A stretch of 64,000 bases of DNA, from contig OX485805.1 in NCBI GenBank assembly GCA_950295325.1, positions 43,734,758-43,798,757 of the forward strand. Reading direction: 5' to 3'. Origin of the DNA: Polytrichum commune (lineage: Eukaryota; Streptophyta; Polytrichopsida; Polytrichales; Polytrichaceae). Below are positions 46,987 through 58,459 of this stretch, piece after piece. Both the position numbers and the translations under genes were made by a program. How positions within the stretch are numbered: the first letter of the stretch is position 1; every line of letters begins with the position of its first letter. The notes beneath the pieces are model-generated. The model made no database searches and had not been told where the DNA came from. It saw only the letters and a list, made by a program, of their open reading frames with translations.

Positions 46987-47236
46987 GAGCTCCTAAATTT
47001 GATTTGGATTTGCTAACCATCTCGTACTAACGTACTTGTTTCATATCATGCCATAAGTAGGCTAGTTTGAAAATTAACCATTTAAGACCCATCTACATTA
47101 ACGGGTACAAGTTCCCATCAATTCCGAGACAAGGCTTTGATGCGATAAAGTATTGGAGATGCTAACTAGTCATTTAGTAAGTAGAGTAAGGCTAACCAAC
47201 TAGTTATTTAGTATGTAGAGTAAGGGTAACCAACTA

Positions 47237-47574
47237 CACTAAATAGGTAGATTAGTGTTGGAAACACTAATAGTCGACGAAAACGCTAAATGTAAATTGT
47301 CTCTATAGTGTTAGAACACTAAATGTCAACTCTAACACTATTTGTACCAAGTAGTAACTTTAAATATTTACATGAGCGCATTTAGTGTTAGACGATATTT
47401 TGTAAATCTTGGAATGAAGAATTGAAGGAAGAAGAATATGAGAACCTCATAAAATGTATAATTTGTTCAAACCCTATTCAAGCACTAATTGTAATATCAG
47501 TTGAAAATTAGTGTTTTAGGTAACTATTGCATCTAACACTAATCTTCATCTAACACTAATCTACCTATTTAGTG
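47237..47574. mobile_element. TA-flanked MITE, member 4 (right arm)
   Basis: 338 bp, the inverted counterpart of 45232-45569 with the same length and TA flanks. Confidence 0.8.
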
Positions 47575-47799
47575 TAGTTATATAATAAGTAGGCCTAGCC
47601 ACTAGGCCCGACACCACCCTAAATCCGGCCTCCCCAAAAAAGAGCGCCTCAGTGACACGGCAACCGAACCGGCAAAAAGGTGTGAATCTAGCCAAAAAAG
47701 GTGTGGAAATATCAATCCCCTAAAAAATTAGCAACATTCTTCTAGATATTCTAAATTTTTATTTCTTCTTATGGTATTTAATGAAGTAGTATATTTGCT

Positions 47800-48395
47800 T
47801 GATTGTTCTTGGTTCATATAGTCATTCACTTGCATGACAATGCATGTTCCATTCTTACAAAGTGTAATGGACATTTGTCTAGGTTATCTTTTCCTTTAAA
47901 AATTATAGTAATTAGGCATAGTACCACTAGCTACATTTATTGCCACAAAAACCTATCTCCATCTTTCTTTCTTTTTCATTTGAAACGATTGTGCCCTCTT
48001 AGTAAAAACCACACTCTCTCCATTCTTAATTGGTTGGGCACCTGTTTCATCATGATTCCATATTTACCAAGGTTTGTAGTGATGTTTTTCATAAAATTCC
48101 TCAAAGTTTTGGTAAAATCTAACAACAATTTTTGGATCAAGAGTTCTCTCTCCATTCATCTTAAGATATTCAAATACCTTGATAATCAAAATTTGGATGT
48201 CTATGGATGAACCATTTAAGACAAAACTTTCTAGGCATTTCATTTGTGAAAAAGGTCAACCTAGTTTGATTTATATCATCAAGTTTTTTTTTTCTTCACT
48301 TGATAGGTATTTAGAAGGGTAGTCCAATCTCTCCATTTTTTCCATGTATCTTATGAGCTCTTCTTCTTGAGCCATAATTAAGACAATTTTAGCAC
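47800..48395 (-). pseudogene. DDE_1 (pogo/Tigger-like) transposase relic
   Basis: Minus-strand frames read, in order: EEELIRYMEKMERLDYPSKY (CENP-B-type helix-turn-helix region), PRKFCLKWFIHRHPNF, FYQNFEEFYEKHHYKPW, IWNHDETGAQ (first catalytic Asp in the DETG motif, near 48050) and IIFKGKD near 47890. Several frameshifts and stops. The C-terminal catalytic residues are missing because the copy ends at about 47800, next to the inverted-repeat element. Confidence 0.68.
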
Positions 48396-49449
48396 TTACT
48401 TTTTTACTTTTGGTTTTCTCATAGTAGAGGCCCTTAAGACTAGTTAAAAGTATCCCATATTTCTTGCAACTTTACTTGAATTTGTATCTATTGTTGAGGG
48501 CAACTATAGTTGATTGTAAGCATGATTAGTTCACGAACCATTTTCTTAATTCTTCTTCAACCCTTGCTTCTTGCAGGCTCTTCCAAACTTGGAAGTGGTG
48601 GCATACCACTTGACTCTTGTACGAAGGGACATATGCCTCGTACTGCAATGAGTAAGTTCATCATTGTACTGCCCGACAATCTCTTCTCCTTTGCCACTTG
48701 TATATTGTCCATGATCTAATTTGAATGCTCTTTGATTATGCATGGCAACTACGGGTGGATCTACTTTCCTCATATGATTGGCGGCATGATTGCCTTGTTC
48801 CCAATTACCTTTGTCCCAACCAATGCTATGAATTTTGATGTTGTCATTGGATAGCGTTGCCGTGGTCTTCTTTCTCACTCTCCTCAGAATGTCAACTTGC
48901 AGATCCAATTGGTGAAGTGGGATGCTCCTCCTACATCCTTTATCATCCGAGTTTGACTCATTGTTATTGTTGGCATTCTAGTACCAAGAAGCAAAGGAGA
49001 TCCAAGGCATCTTGTATATAGTTGCAACATCCTCCATATCTTGTACATAGTCTTTGTCTGATTCGTCTAGACCATCCCATTCATGACATTGGGATTATTT
49101 TCGCTTCTTATGAATATTTTCGTCACTTTGGTTGCCATTGTTGTTCATTCCGCTTAGGGAACACCTCTCCCACACTTGGAGTTCACATCCATCATCATCT
49201 TCATTGGATTTGCTCTTTGAGACCTAACAACGTTGCGATTCATTTGTTTTTCTCCATATGCTAGATTGGCACAACAGATAATGATGCTGACCTCCAGTGA
49301 TGTTCTCCCAAACATGCTTCATTGCACCGTACTTGGGGGTTTTAATTAATTTTTTATTAATGTCATTTTATAAAATATTTACCAATTGGATAAAGCTACT
49401 TCATGCAAGAAACAAAGAAGAACTACCATTGGAGCTCACTAGGAAGCAG
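48396..49449. other. Unassigned stretch
   Basis: A 120-codon minus frame at 48546-48908 (contains HNQRAFKLDHGQYTSGKGEE) looks protein-like and may belong to the neighbouring transposon, but no family is recognised. Nothing else is supported. Confidence 0.35.
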
Positions 49450-49875
49450 AGCCCTACATTGGGTGCCCATACCCATGCCCATGCCCATACCCACCCATGC
49501 CCATGGGTTTTGGGTGGGCATGGGTGCAATATTATTGTTCATGGGTGGGCATGGGTGGGCATGGCTGCGATATTATTGTTCATGGGTGGGCATGGGTGGG
49601 CATGACTGCGATATTATTGTTCATGGGTGGGCATGGGTGGGGCACAATTACACAATCGTACAAGACTTATTACACAATTACACAATTACACAATACACAT
49701 TACACAATTTTTGAATACATGGGCGCAATTTGAATAGCATGGGTGGGCATGGGTGGGCACATGTCATGCTATGTGTGGGCATGGGTGGGCATGGGTGCGC
49801 ACATGTCATGCTATGGGTGGGCATGGGTGGGCATAGGTCACTGCTGATGGGCATGGTCTGGGTATGGGTGCAATT
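49450..49875. repeat. GGGCATGGGT minisatellite cluster
   Basis: It starts with the inverted phrase CCCATACCCATGCCCATG, then a 41-bp unit (CATGGGTGGGCATGGGTGGG plus CATGGCTGCGATATTATTGTT) repeats about three times at 49517-49640. An ACACAATTA-rich stretch at 49641-49715 follows, then a variant with CACATGTCATGCTATG at 49738-49850. The many GGG runs on one strand could form G-quadruplexes. The translated frames across it are repeats, not genes. Confidence 0.85.
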
Positions 49876-50298
49876 AAAAAGGAAAATGTTGGGCTCTGCT
49901 AGGAAGTTAATGACCATCACATGCAAGCATGCATCTAATGGATGCATGGCTGCCGAAATGAGAGATCTAGCATTGGGCCTTGTGGCATTGGTGACCACCA
50001 CCATGTTCTTCATTAACCAACCCACATCATGCTTAACCATGCCTCAATTAAGACAGTAATCCGCACTCCATAGGTAGCAAATCGTCCATATTTGCACCTA
50101 TCGGTACCGCTATTGGACTTTAATTCCCACTGGTTTCTTTTTTTATTGTTTTGAATCTTCCAACTTATAGGCTAGGCTACGAAGGCTAGCGGTCATGGAG
50201 TTATGACGGTGATAGGAGGTTTTACCTAAAATCTTCACCAATTTGAAACCTCTAAGAATCTAGTTTGGGCCCTTGGTAAATAGTGTACGTGACACTAA
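49876..50298. other. Unassigned stretch
   Basis: No gene or clear repeat seen. Confidence 0.35.
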
Positions 50299-51734
50299 GG
50301 GCCGGCTTACACTATGGACCATGAAGTCGGACCATGAAAGAAGGCCTTTTTCAATGGTCCGAGCTTATGGTCCACATTCCATGGTCCGACTTCTTGAAAT
50401 GTCAGTTTTAGAAGCCTTGGGCCCCTCACTAGGTGTAAACTGAATGTGGACCAAGAAGAATGACCATGCACCAAAAAATGAATGTGATGATGTTTTTTAA
50501 TACATGCTCAAGAAGGGCAGTTTAAAAAAAAAAAAAAGTTTGACCATTCTCTTGGGCTTCACTTGTCTTCACATCTTGTTAAATGTGTTGAAGATTTTTG
50601 ACAATAATTTTTACAAAAAAATATGCGATTTAATTTGTACATGTTCAATGTAATTTACATGTGACATGTACCTTGTGTTGTCACTACACTAAATAAAATA
50701 TTTAGTGTTTGATTCTATTTAATGTTGTCACCACCGTACCTTGCTCAACACTAATTACCCATTCTTTGATAATTAATGTTAGAATATTTGCTAGAAGATA
50801 CGTTGGAATTCTCCTTTTATCATTGTTAATTTTTTTCCATATCCTTACTAACACTAAATTTAAACATGTAACTTCCACATTAAAATAGTTGATATTTAGT
50901 GTTTGAGTTTACATATAATGTTACTTACTTTCATAGGATTATTGATATTTAGTGTATGCGTAGATATCTAGTGTATCAAATACTAAATATCCTATTTAGT
51001 GTAGTAGAAAACTATGCAAAAAAGAACCGCGATCATTTTCCCATTGCGGTTCTTTTGACCACCCTGATTTACAGTCGCTAAACAACTACATATTTTTTGA
51101 TTTTTTTTGCAACTATAATGTTTTCTCTTTTGGGGTGTGCAATATACCGTAGAAAAGGCATTTTCAAGATCTTTCCAACGGTATATTACAAGCCCCCAAA
51201 TTCCAAAAATTTCAGTTGGTAGACCAAAAAAACAAATTTGCACTCCAATTCTTGAGTTCTAGATGTCCCACATTGTTTGATGAAACATGTGGGAGCAAGT
51301 TTAAGGGGTAGGGGCATGGAATAAATTGAATGTCTCGTGGGTTATGATATGATCTAGGCACAAAGAGGGTGGACTTGCTTCTCAATATTCATTATATCAT
51401 ATAGATGTTGAAAAGTGTGCCTTGCGGGGTGGAGAAAGTTGTATATAAAGCCCACAAAAATATTTCATTGAAAAAGTATTACAAAGGCATGTCTCTCCCA
51501 TGGTATGCTTCCTTTTCCTACCAGATCACATTTCTTGCCTCTCTCACCGCAAAACCCGTTGGACCATGTTAGTGTATATGTTAGGCCTTGAAAATTGTAT
51601 TTTGAAGACTGCGACCTGATTGGTCTCTTTGCCATATTTTCTTAAACCAAGTGGTCCCGGGACGAGTTCAGCAGCCAATCAGCGCTCTTACAGCGACCTT
51701 TTCCTACTTCCTGGTGCATAGTGTAAACAGGTCC
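50299..51734. mobile_element. Harbinger-like non-autonomous element
   Basis: Left end GGGCCGGCTTACACTATGGA; right end, read inward, GGACCTGTTTACACTATGCA. Imperfect inverted repeats of about 25 bp, flanked by TAA at 50296-50298 and 51735-51737. Length 1,436 bp. Contains a TA-MITE at 50687-51001. No transposase frame. Confidence 0.6.
50687..51001. mobile_element. TA-flanked MITE, member 5
   Basis: CACTAAATA...CCTATTTAGTG with TA on each side, 315 bp. Nested inside the Harbinger-like element. Confidence 0.72.
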
Positions 51735-51737
51735 TAA

Positions 51738-52644
51738 ATACCATAAACGGTGTAGGACTCGAAAGGCAGCCTTATAGAACAGGAACACGTGGCAGCAGCG
51801 GCCGTGATGGAATTCTTCAAAGGCAGCCGCGGACCAAGCGACAACGAGGAAGGAAGGACGACCTATGTTCGGGGAAAACCGACGGCTAGTTCATTATCAG
51901 CTGATGGATTTCCCCTCATGGCCGGTCCAAATTTCCAACCATCGGATGGCAATCCGACTGTAATTTCAATCCTCCGGCAACTAGCCGATGGACCATAAAA
52001 TGTCCCGGAAATGTAGCCGATTCTTCTTGTGAGTTACTGGATTTTAGCCGGAAGCATCCAAAGCGCTATTTGTTTGGGGCATCTGATGATGCACTTGAGG
52101 AAGTACCCTAAACTTTAAACTTTTTGAATTATGCAACCTTTCCATGACCAAATCCAATTACTTCTATGAAGAATTGGGGGACCCTTGGCCTTCAAGCGGT
52201 GAAGGCATTGCTAGGTTCAATTCCTGCGAAAAATATTAACTCTTCAAATTTAAAGTTTTGAACATGCCTTTCTTTTCACTTATTCAAGATTTTGTACTAA
52301 GAAATGATTTCTAATAACTTTTCATACATTTTTTAAACAATTAGTGCCGATATGAATTCCATTTAATTGGATATTGGCCAATGAAAATATGAAAATATAG
52401 TCAGTTGGCCGATTGATTTTACAAAAGACCGGCTCTTGCCGATGTAAATTGGAAATAATCCGACCCTTCGTAGCAACTACCGGCAATTAGCCACTAAAGC
52501 TTCAAAAACTTCCCGACCTCTGAGGACGACAATCCTCCGATGTTGCCACTGACGTGATTTTATGATGTTCATGGTGATTCTAAAGCGTATAAAGATGATT
52601 CTAAAGCGTATAAAGATAATTCTAAAGCGTATAAAGATGATTCT
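51738..52644. other. Unassigned stretch before the kinase B segment
   Basis: No gene supported. The plus frame at 51789-51998 has no copy in unit 1. CCGA/CCGG-rich words resemble 39720-39930. Confidence 0.4.
52576..52638. repeat. Three direct repeats of 21 bp
   Basis: GATTCTAAAGCGTATAAAGA(T) three times in tandem, followed by a partial unit running into the start of the kinase-segment homology at about 52645. Absent from unit 1. Confidence 0.85.
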
Positions 52645-55592
52645 AAAGATGGACATACCTGGAGGTATGAGGGTGCTCCGCCTTCTCAACTCTCCGATTC
52701 TCCTCCTCCGCCTATGGAGGCACCCATATGTATATAGCAGTTGAGATGTAAACGCAAATTCATATGGGACTCATCAGTGGCAGGCAGCCGCAGGTACTGT
52801 AGTCGAAGAAGAGACTCTTTCCAAAGAGTCGGGCGAAGGCAAATGGTTTTGAGCTGGCTGCAGGAGGGGACTCACGGGAAGCAGTTGGGGAGGGCCTGGG
52901 CAGCCTGGCCTTTGGGCTTGGATCAGCGCTGGCACCCACGAGGCAGAGCTCGTTGGCGAGTGCTTAACAACTTACGGGCCCTTCAACCTCCTGCCGGTAA
53001 ATCCTGGCCATGGTCGGGCTACACTAAGTTTGAGAATTCATACTTCGCGTAGTAGTAGTAGTAGTAGTCTGCAATTGTGGTCGTGGATGTGCAGCAGGAA
53101 AGGGAAGGACGAGCGGGTGGAAGAAGATGGCCCTCGTATACAAATTTCTCTCAGGTTTTGCTCATCCCCGCCTGTGTCTCCTTTTGTCGGTGTAGGAAAA
53201 TCTTGCTTTCGCCCGACAGAGATGCCAACCTTGGTAGGAATAGGCTATGAACTCTATAATTCGATCATGTATTCTGTTTGGCTGCACATGTTAAGAATCC
53301 TCCTTGCATCGGTGAGTGGAATCCCGCAAAGGCTGATCGTGGAGCTGAGCATTCAAGTTTCAGAAGCGGACTTGAGACGCAAAAGTTATAGGAGGTCTAA
53401 GTGAAGAGTCCTTTACATTTAGGAAATCTGGTTCCGTAGGCGTTTCGTGAGAGTGGATCCCCATTTCTTTGAGGCCTTTTGTAGCAACAAGTACGAGATA
53501 ATGGTCACAAAGATCAAGACGTGTTCTAGAAATACAATGAGATTCCGCACTCTCTGGATGATCGATAGCCTGATCTCCGTGCCCTCTCTCTGTGATAGAC
53601 TTTCATCGATCCTGTTACTTGTCTCGTGATTCAAGCTTATGTAGAAACAGACCAAGGATTCCATGTCTTATGCATGTTGTTGAATCTGGATATCACCTGT
53701 ATACACTCAATGCTCTGTCATGCTAGCCGGAGGGAACTGGTTTGACAACCAACAAATCTATTTGTCATAATTTGACTATATGCACCCAGGAGTCTCTTCA
53801 GTAGGTGTACGTTTACAGAACTTCGGTTTGTAATTCGGCTCTCATTTTATTTCCCGTGGAACTTTTGTTCAGAGTGGAATTGTAGACATACCGCATGCAC
53901 ATATCCATGTACCCATCCGATCATTGCGGACTTACGGTGTCATTTCTGCAGTATATGTTGCTGTTATTAAGTGATACGTCAACCTGGGGCTCATCTCTAG
54001 ATTGATAATTGGTCATTGTGCTCTGCAGATCTGTGTTCCGAGCTGCAGGAACCCTTTCTCAGGGACGTCGTAAGACTTCTGGTTCTTGTGTAACACACCG
54101 TACTATGAAGAAAAATCATGTGTAGGTAATTGAATACCTTTCGAAAGGTCCATGTTGTTGACATATTAATTCAGAGAACATGAATCCTTGTGTAATATAG
54201 GGTGTTATATTTTCATCATTATATAATGGCATGGAGTCTGCATCGTTTGGATTAGGAACATGTGGCACTACTGGAACTGGCCAACAAATAAGGTTGTGCA
54301 TCAAATTGTGGACAGCGCTTTTACCAGAGGCGATTTCTTCTCAATGCAGGTCTCTGCAAAGATTGGCCATAGGGAAACCTTTCAAAGATATGGATAAAGT
54401 TGTTTAAAAGAGGTGCATGAAATGAAAAAAATAAATTGATATTAAAGTCCAGGAAGCTCAAAGGGTTACGGGACTAGAAGTACATCAAGATGGTGTATAA
54501 AGAATAATATTGTGTGGGGATGGAAATTCGTCCAAGTATATTCTTCTAGGTCAATTGCGGAAGATTTTGGTCTTGTAGATATTATGCGGGATTCCATATT
54601 ATTTACGAAGTAATGAAAGGCCAGAAGGAAGTAGAAAGACCACATTGGTATTGGTATTGTAATTGCCATCTCCTTGAAGATCTTGGCTGGGGATTCGTGG
54701 CACTCAAGTAAAATCATCCATCCAAGATATAGTGGATGAAGTGGCTCCAATAAAAAAAGCTCCCCTATGGGGTTGAGGGTCGATTCATTCGAATGTGACA
54801 TCACTAGACTAATTTGGGGCCTTTGACTCTATTTCCGGAATCAAATTGCCCAAAAATAGCCATTTAGATGATTCCTGTGTTTTTTTCAACCGCACGGATG
54901 ATTTTACTTGAGTGCCACGAATCCCCGGCCGAAGATGTTGGCCATCTACACGCGGACATATACACATGGACATTTACAAGGGCAAGATAAGCATCTCCAG
55001 AGAGAATAAGTTGTTACCACTTATCGTGAAGGAAGTGTTCTTTGTGAAGATCTTTGTTGGGGGGTCACAACGTGCATTACAATGGCAGTTCGTGGGTATT
55101 AAGTATATCAATGAAAGGGGAGAACTGGCTACTACTCACAGTTCAAGTGGTTCGTTTTCCCTAATTTCGGGTTAAAAATTCGAACTCTAGGAAATGAACC
55201 GAACTACATTTTTGGGAAATTTTACTACTTATGTTAGAATACAATGAACAACCAAAGCATTTCATTGAATAACCTGTTGTCAATAAAGAAGTACAGAGAG
55301 TGACCGAGTTGGCTCAAATCTCTCCCCGTTCACTGAAGTATATACCTGGTGTTGATTAAACTAATTGCAGAACTCCGGTGAATGTTGAAGGGTGCTTCTG
55401 CCCATCCTCAAATAATCTTTTCTATGTTATCTTTCTTTCTTGGTCAAAGTGTGTTTTCTGTGGTCATGTAAGTGAACTAATTCTCACCTCGAGGTAATCT
55501 TCTTGTCATCTCTTGCTCTTGCGTGCAGGAACTTGAGACCAGGGCGCTCACTGTGCACTTCCTGATTAGGCAGGATATGCTCGCTGATATCA
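52645..55592 (+). other. Duplicated upstream region of kinase B
   Basis: Follows 17776-19626 but carries about 1 kb extra between about 53986 and 55025. The likely promoter and leader lie here. A TGCAG acceptor at about 55525-55529 precedes the ATG by about 60 bp, as in kinase A. No other gene is supported. Confidence 0.5.
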
Positions 55593-58352
55593 ATGGCTAA
55601 TTATTTGGAGTTTGCTGGAGCTGTCCTAGATGAAATTGAGAGTGGTTTGTCGACCAGGACGATCATCTTGCAATTGAACAACGCACAGTGCAGTCGCCTC
55701 CTTGGAAATCTTAGGAAAACTCATGATCATTTTTACCAGAGCCTATTGTTCCCAACACGTACACTACGTCAAAAATGTCTTCCATTTTATAAGGAGTTCT
55801 ATCGCATTGTGGAGCATACAGAAGCAATCGTGAAAGAGTGCAGTAAGCCGGATTGGCTGGAAGCAGCCATCATGCAAGCGGGCAACCAAGAGGTATTTAC
55901 ACAGATGTCCCGGAAACTCCATTTCGGCATCAATGGGTTTACTCAGACCGTTAAAGCTGTTGAAGCTGTTCTTGACATCTGCGGTGAAATTGCGTTCACT
56001 GCTCCAAGTGTAACAGTGGAGCAACATAAGGAGGACTTCCGTCAAGATTCTTTGAAATTCATGGAACGACTTAAAGAGGTCGTGAACCAACAGGTTTCAG
56101 AGGACACCATCCTAGATCCTAGGAAACACCAACTCGCAGAATACCTCATTGAACGTGAGAAGTACGTGCCGTCCACAAACCTTGACTTGTATACATCTCT
56201 CCCACAATTCTATGTTGCAAAGCGTGAGTACCCAAGAGTTGGGGAACCCATTGGATCCGGTGCAGCTGGATCGGTTCTGAAGGTGCGCTGGTTGGGGCTA
56301 GAATGTGCTAAAAAACACTTTGCTACTAATCCTCATGAGAACAACTCACCACGGAAGTTGGAGCTAATGAAGGAGGTGAGCGCCCTGGTGCATTTAAACC
56401 ATCCACATATTGTAAAGCTGCTCTGTGTGAGTATGGAGCGTGAGGTTTCTTTTTTGATGGAGCTCATGCCGATGAGCCTCAATAATTTCATCCAGAAGCG
56501 ATGGAAGGGGCAGGAATACGTCCCCTTTACATTGGCAGCTGCCACTGACATTATGTTGCAGATTGCCCTAGGCATGGAATACCTTCATGGCAAAGGAGTG
56601 GTTCATCGCGACTTGAAATCCCAGAATATCCTTGTCACCCCTTCAGCTTGTGAAGGACTCTCTGATGAGGGCTATGGAAACATTAAGGTGACAGATTTTG
56701 GGTTGTCTAAGACACTGACTCATGAGTTAACTGAGCCTACTGGGATATTAGGAACTACTCGTTGGATGGCACCCGAGGTGTTAAGATTGAAAGAAGGCTT
56801 GAAACCAAAAATTGATTGGAGGAAAGCCGACACTTACAGCTTTGCAATGACGTGTTCGGAGATACTCACTGGGGCTATACCTTTCACTGAAAGTGATTGC
56901 ACAATAGCTATGCAGTATGAAAGGATCACCAAGGGTGGAGAAAGACCAAAGCTGCCTTTGGCATGTCCAAAATTTCTAGCGGCTTTGTTGACACAATGCT
57001 GGGATACAAATCCAGCTCTCCGTCCCAATTTCACCGACATCTGCAACATGCTTCAACTCCTCCAAGGTTACCTATTCAGAGGCTCTGAACTGATCCACAC
57101 GAGCTGGTCATTAGCAGAAACTTCGAGTATGGATCAAACGAGTGCACTCAGATGTGCAACAACGCCAGAGCAGGACATACTCGTTGGAGTAGGCTTATCC
57201 TCGTCGAAGCAGTTGAAGTTGGACAGGTTCTTCAGGTCCCTCAAGATCTTCAGGTCGCAGTTGATAAGTCCCCAGTGTGATGGGGAGGTTTCGTCATCCA
57301 TCCTCATGGGGAATTTCCCACAACCAGTGGGTTTACGGGGAGTACAGGTATTTGAATTTAATTCCTCTCTAAACTATGTGTCAAGGAAGGAATTGGAATT
57401 GAGGACGATGGCAAAGTGTAGATATTTTGTAGAGGGGATGAAGGCATTGACTGACAATCCTCGTAATCATCTGGTGAAATTGCAATATTGGCATTACGCT
57501 TCTTTCAAACACTCAGAACATAACAAGCTTTATGTTGTGTATGACACTTGGTCAAGCACTCTTGACGAGCATCTCAGTGGATTAAAGAAGACGCTCCCGT
57601 GGAATACACGGTTACATATATTAACTGGATTTATGGCATGTGTTGTGTACTTCATGGAGCTGATTGAGCTCAATGTGATTAGCTCCATTTCTCTCAGCAC
57701 CAAAAGCGTCCTTCTGGACAAGAGCTACAACTTACACTTTACTGATGTAAGTCTGGTGCACGACGCTGGACATGTTAAGGCAACCAACGGGGAGAAAGGC
57801 AAGATTGAAATGGTTTACGAGATTGGAATTTTCATAATGGAGGTTCTAGGTGGAATCAGGAAGCACCATATTGATACCTCAGATCAATATGCAGCAGGAG
57901 AGAAACTTACCTTAGATCCACAGTGGGTGCAAGGCTTCATTGACCCGAAGCTAAAATCTGATTACCATGCAGACCAAGCTCGTACTCTCTTGACCCTCAG
58001 TCTCATGTGTACACATCCTAATGAGCATGCGAGGCCAACCATCTGGTTAGCTCGGGATATAATTACCTCAACTGCGCGTATGGCAACAAAGTTGACTCGT
58101 TCTCAAGTCCAAGAGCAATTTTCAGCTCTTGATTTCCTTGAGTGCAACGGAGCTTCTGAATTCACATCTCAAGAGGTGAGGGATATGACTAGCAATTTCT
58201 CGACGCCCAAAGGGTATGGGAAGTACCCCGGGACATTGCCAAATGGAGAGAAAGTATTGGTGGACCAGTTGTATCCTAGTTCTGCATCTCCAAAAGAATT
58301 TATCGATCAGGTACATTTTCTAACGTCAGCCCTCTATAGCCTATTGGTCTGA
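55593..58352 (+). CDS. Tandem kinase-pseudokinase protein B, long first coding exon
   Basis: Paralogue of kinase A; the exon probably ends at 58310 (GATCAG then GTACAT). The coding part is 906 codons against 897 in A, the extra residues being small in-frame insertions. Domain 1 is a complete kinase: GSGAAGSV loop, LECAKKHF, HRDLKSQN, DFGLSKT, WMAPEVL with the normal APE. Domain 2 is a receptor-kinase-like pseudokinase without HRD or DFG. The third domain starts at SNFSTPKGYGKYPGTLPNG with VLVDQL in place of the lysine motif. With an intact APE motif and no insert in intron 1, B looks the better preserved copy. Likely an intracellular signalling or immune-type kinase; partner and substrate are unknown. 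Confidence 0.85.
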   Translation: MANYLEFAGAVLDEIESGLSTRTIILQLNNAQCSRLLGNLRKTHDHFYQSLLFPTRTLRQKCLPFYKEFYRIVEHTEAIVKECSKPDWLEAAIMQAGNQEVFTQMSRKLHFGINGFTQTVKAVEAVLDICGEIAFTAPSVTVEQHKEDFRQDSLKFMERLKEVVNQQVSEDTILDPRKHQLAEYLIEREKYVPSTNLDLYTSLPQFYVAKREYPRVGEPIGSGAAGSVLKVRWLGLECAKKHFATNPHENNSPRKLELMKEVSALVHLNHPHIVKLLCVSMEREVSFLMELMPMSLNNFIQKRWKGQEYVPFTLAAATDIMLQIALGMEYLHGKGVVHRDLKSQNILVTPSACEGLSDEGYGNIKVTDFGLSKTLTHELTEPTGILGTTRWMAPEVLRLKEGLKPKIDWRKADTYSFAMTCSEILTGAIPFTESDCTIAMQYERITKGGERPKLPLACPKFLAALLTQCWDTNPALRPNFTDICNMLQLLQGYLFRGSELIHTSWSLAETSSMDQTSALRCATTPEQDILVGVGLSSSKQLKLDRFFRSLKIFRSQLISPQCDGEVSSSILMGNFPQPVGLRGVQVFEFNSSLNYVSRKELELRTMAKCRYFVEGMKALTDNPRNHLVKLQYWHYASFKHSEHNKLYVVYDTWSSTLDEHLSGLKKTLPWNTRLHILTGFMACVVYFMELIELNVISSISLSTKSVLLDKSYNLHFTDVSLVHDAGHVKATNGEKGKIEMVYEIGIFIMEVLGGIRKHHIDTSDQYAAGEKLTLDPQWVQGFIDPKLKSDYHADQARTLLTLSLMCTHPNEHARPTIWLARDIITSTARMATKLTRSQVQEQFSALDFLECNGASEFTSQEVRDMTSNFSTPKGYGKYPGTLPNGEKVLVDQLYPSSASPKEFIDQVHFLTSALYSLLV

Positions 58353-58459
58353 AGAAATGTGAAATCCTCATCATAGATACGCAGTGGGTATGAGAAAAGG
58401 ACGATACGAGACCAACACTGGTGTAGACTATATTGAGAGATTTGATTTCTTTGTTCTAG

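Larger units (their letters stand above)
44786..47720. mobile_element. 2.9-kb inverted-repeat element with 8-bp target duplication
   Basis: Starts GGGGATTGATATTTCCACAC, ends with its reverse complement, and is flanked by TAAAAAAT at 44778-44785 and 47721-47728. Inverted arms extend for several hundred bases (44786-45590 against 47166-47720). Each arm carries a 338-bp TA-MITE in opposite orientation. The left arm has about 140 extra bases (44870-45010) and a 34-bp tandem repeat at 45090-45228. Solo LTR 2 lies in the centre. No transposase is visible. An 8-bp duplication fits hAT- or Mutator-like non-autonomous elements; the superfamily is not decided. Confidence 0.82.

Noticed and set aside
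49297-50059. ORFs rich in WAWVGM / HPCPPMPTH repeats
   Set aside because: They are translations of the GGGCATGGGT minisatellite on both strands, open in several frames at once.
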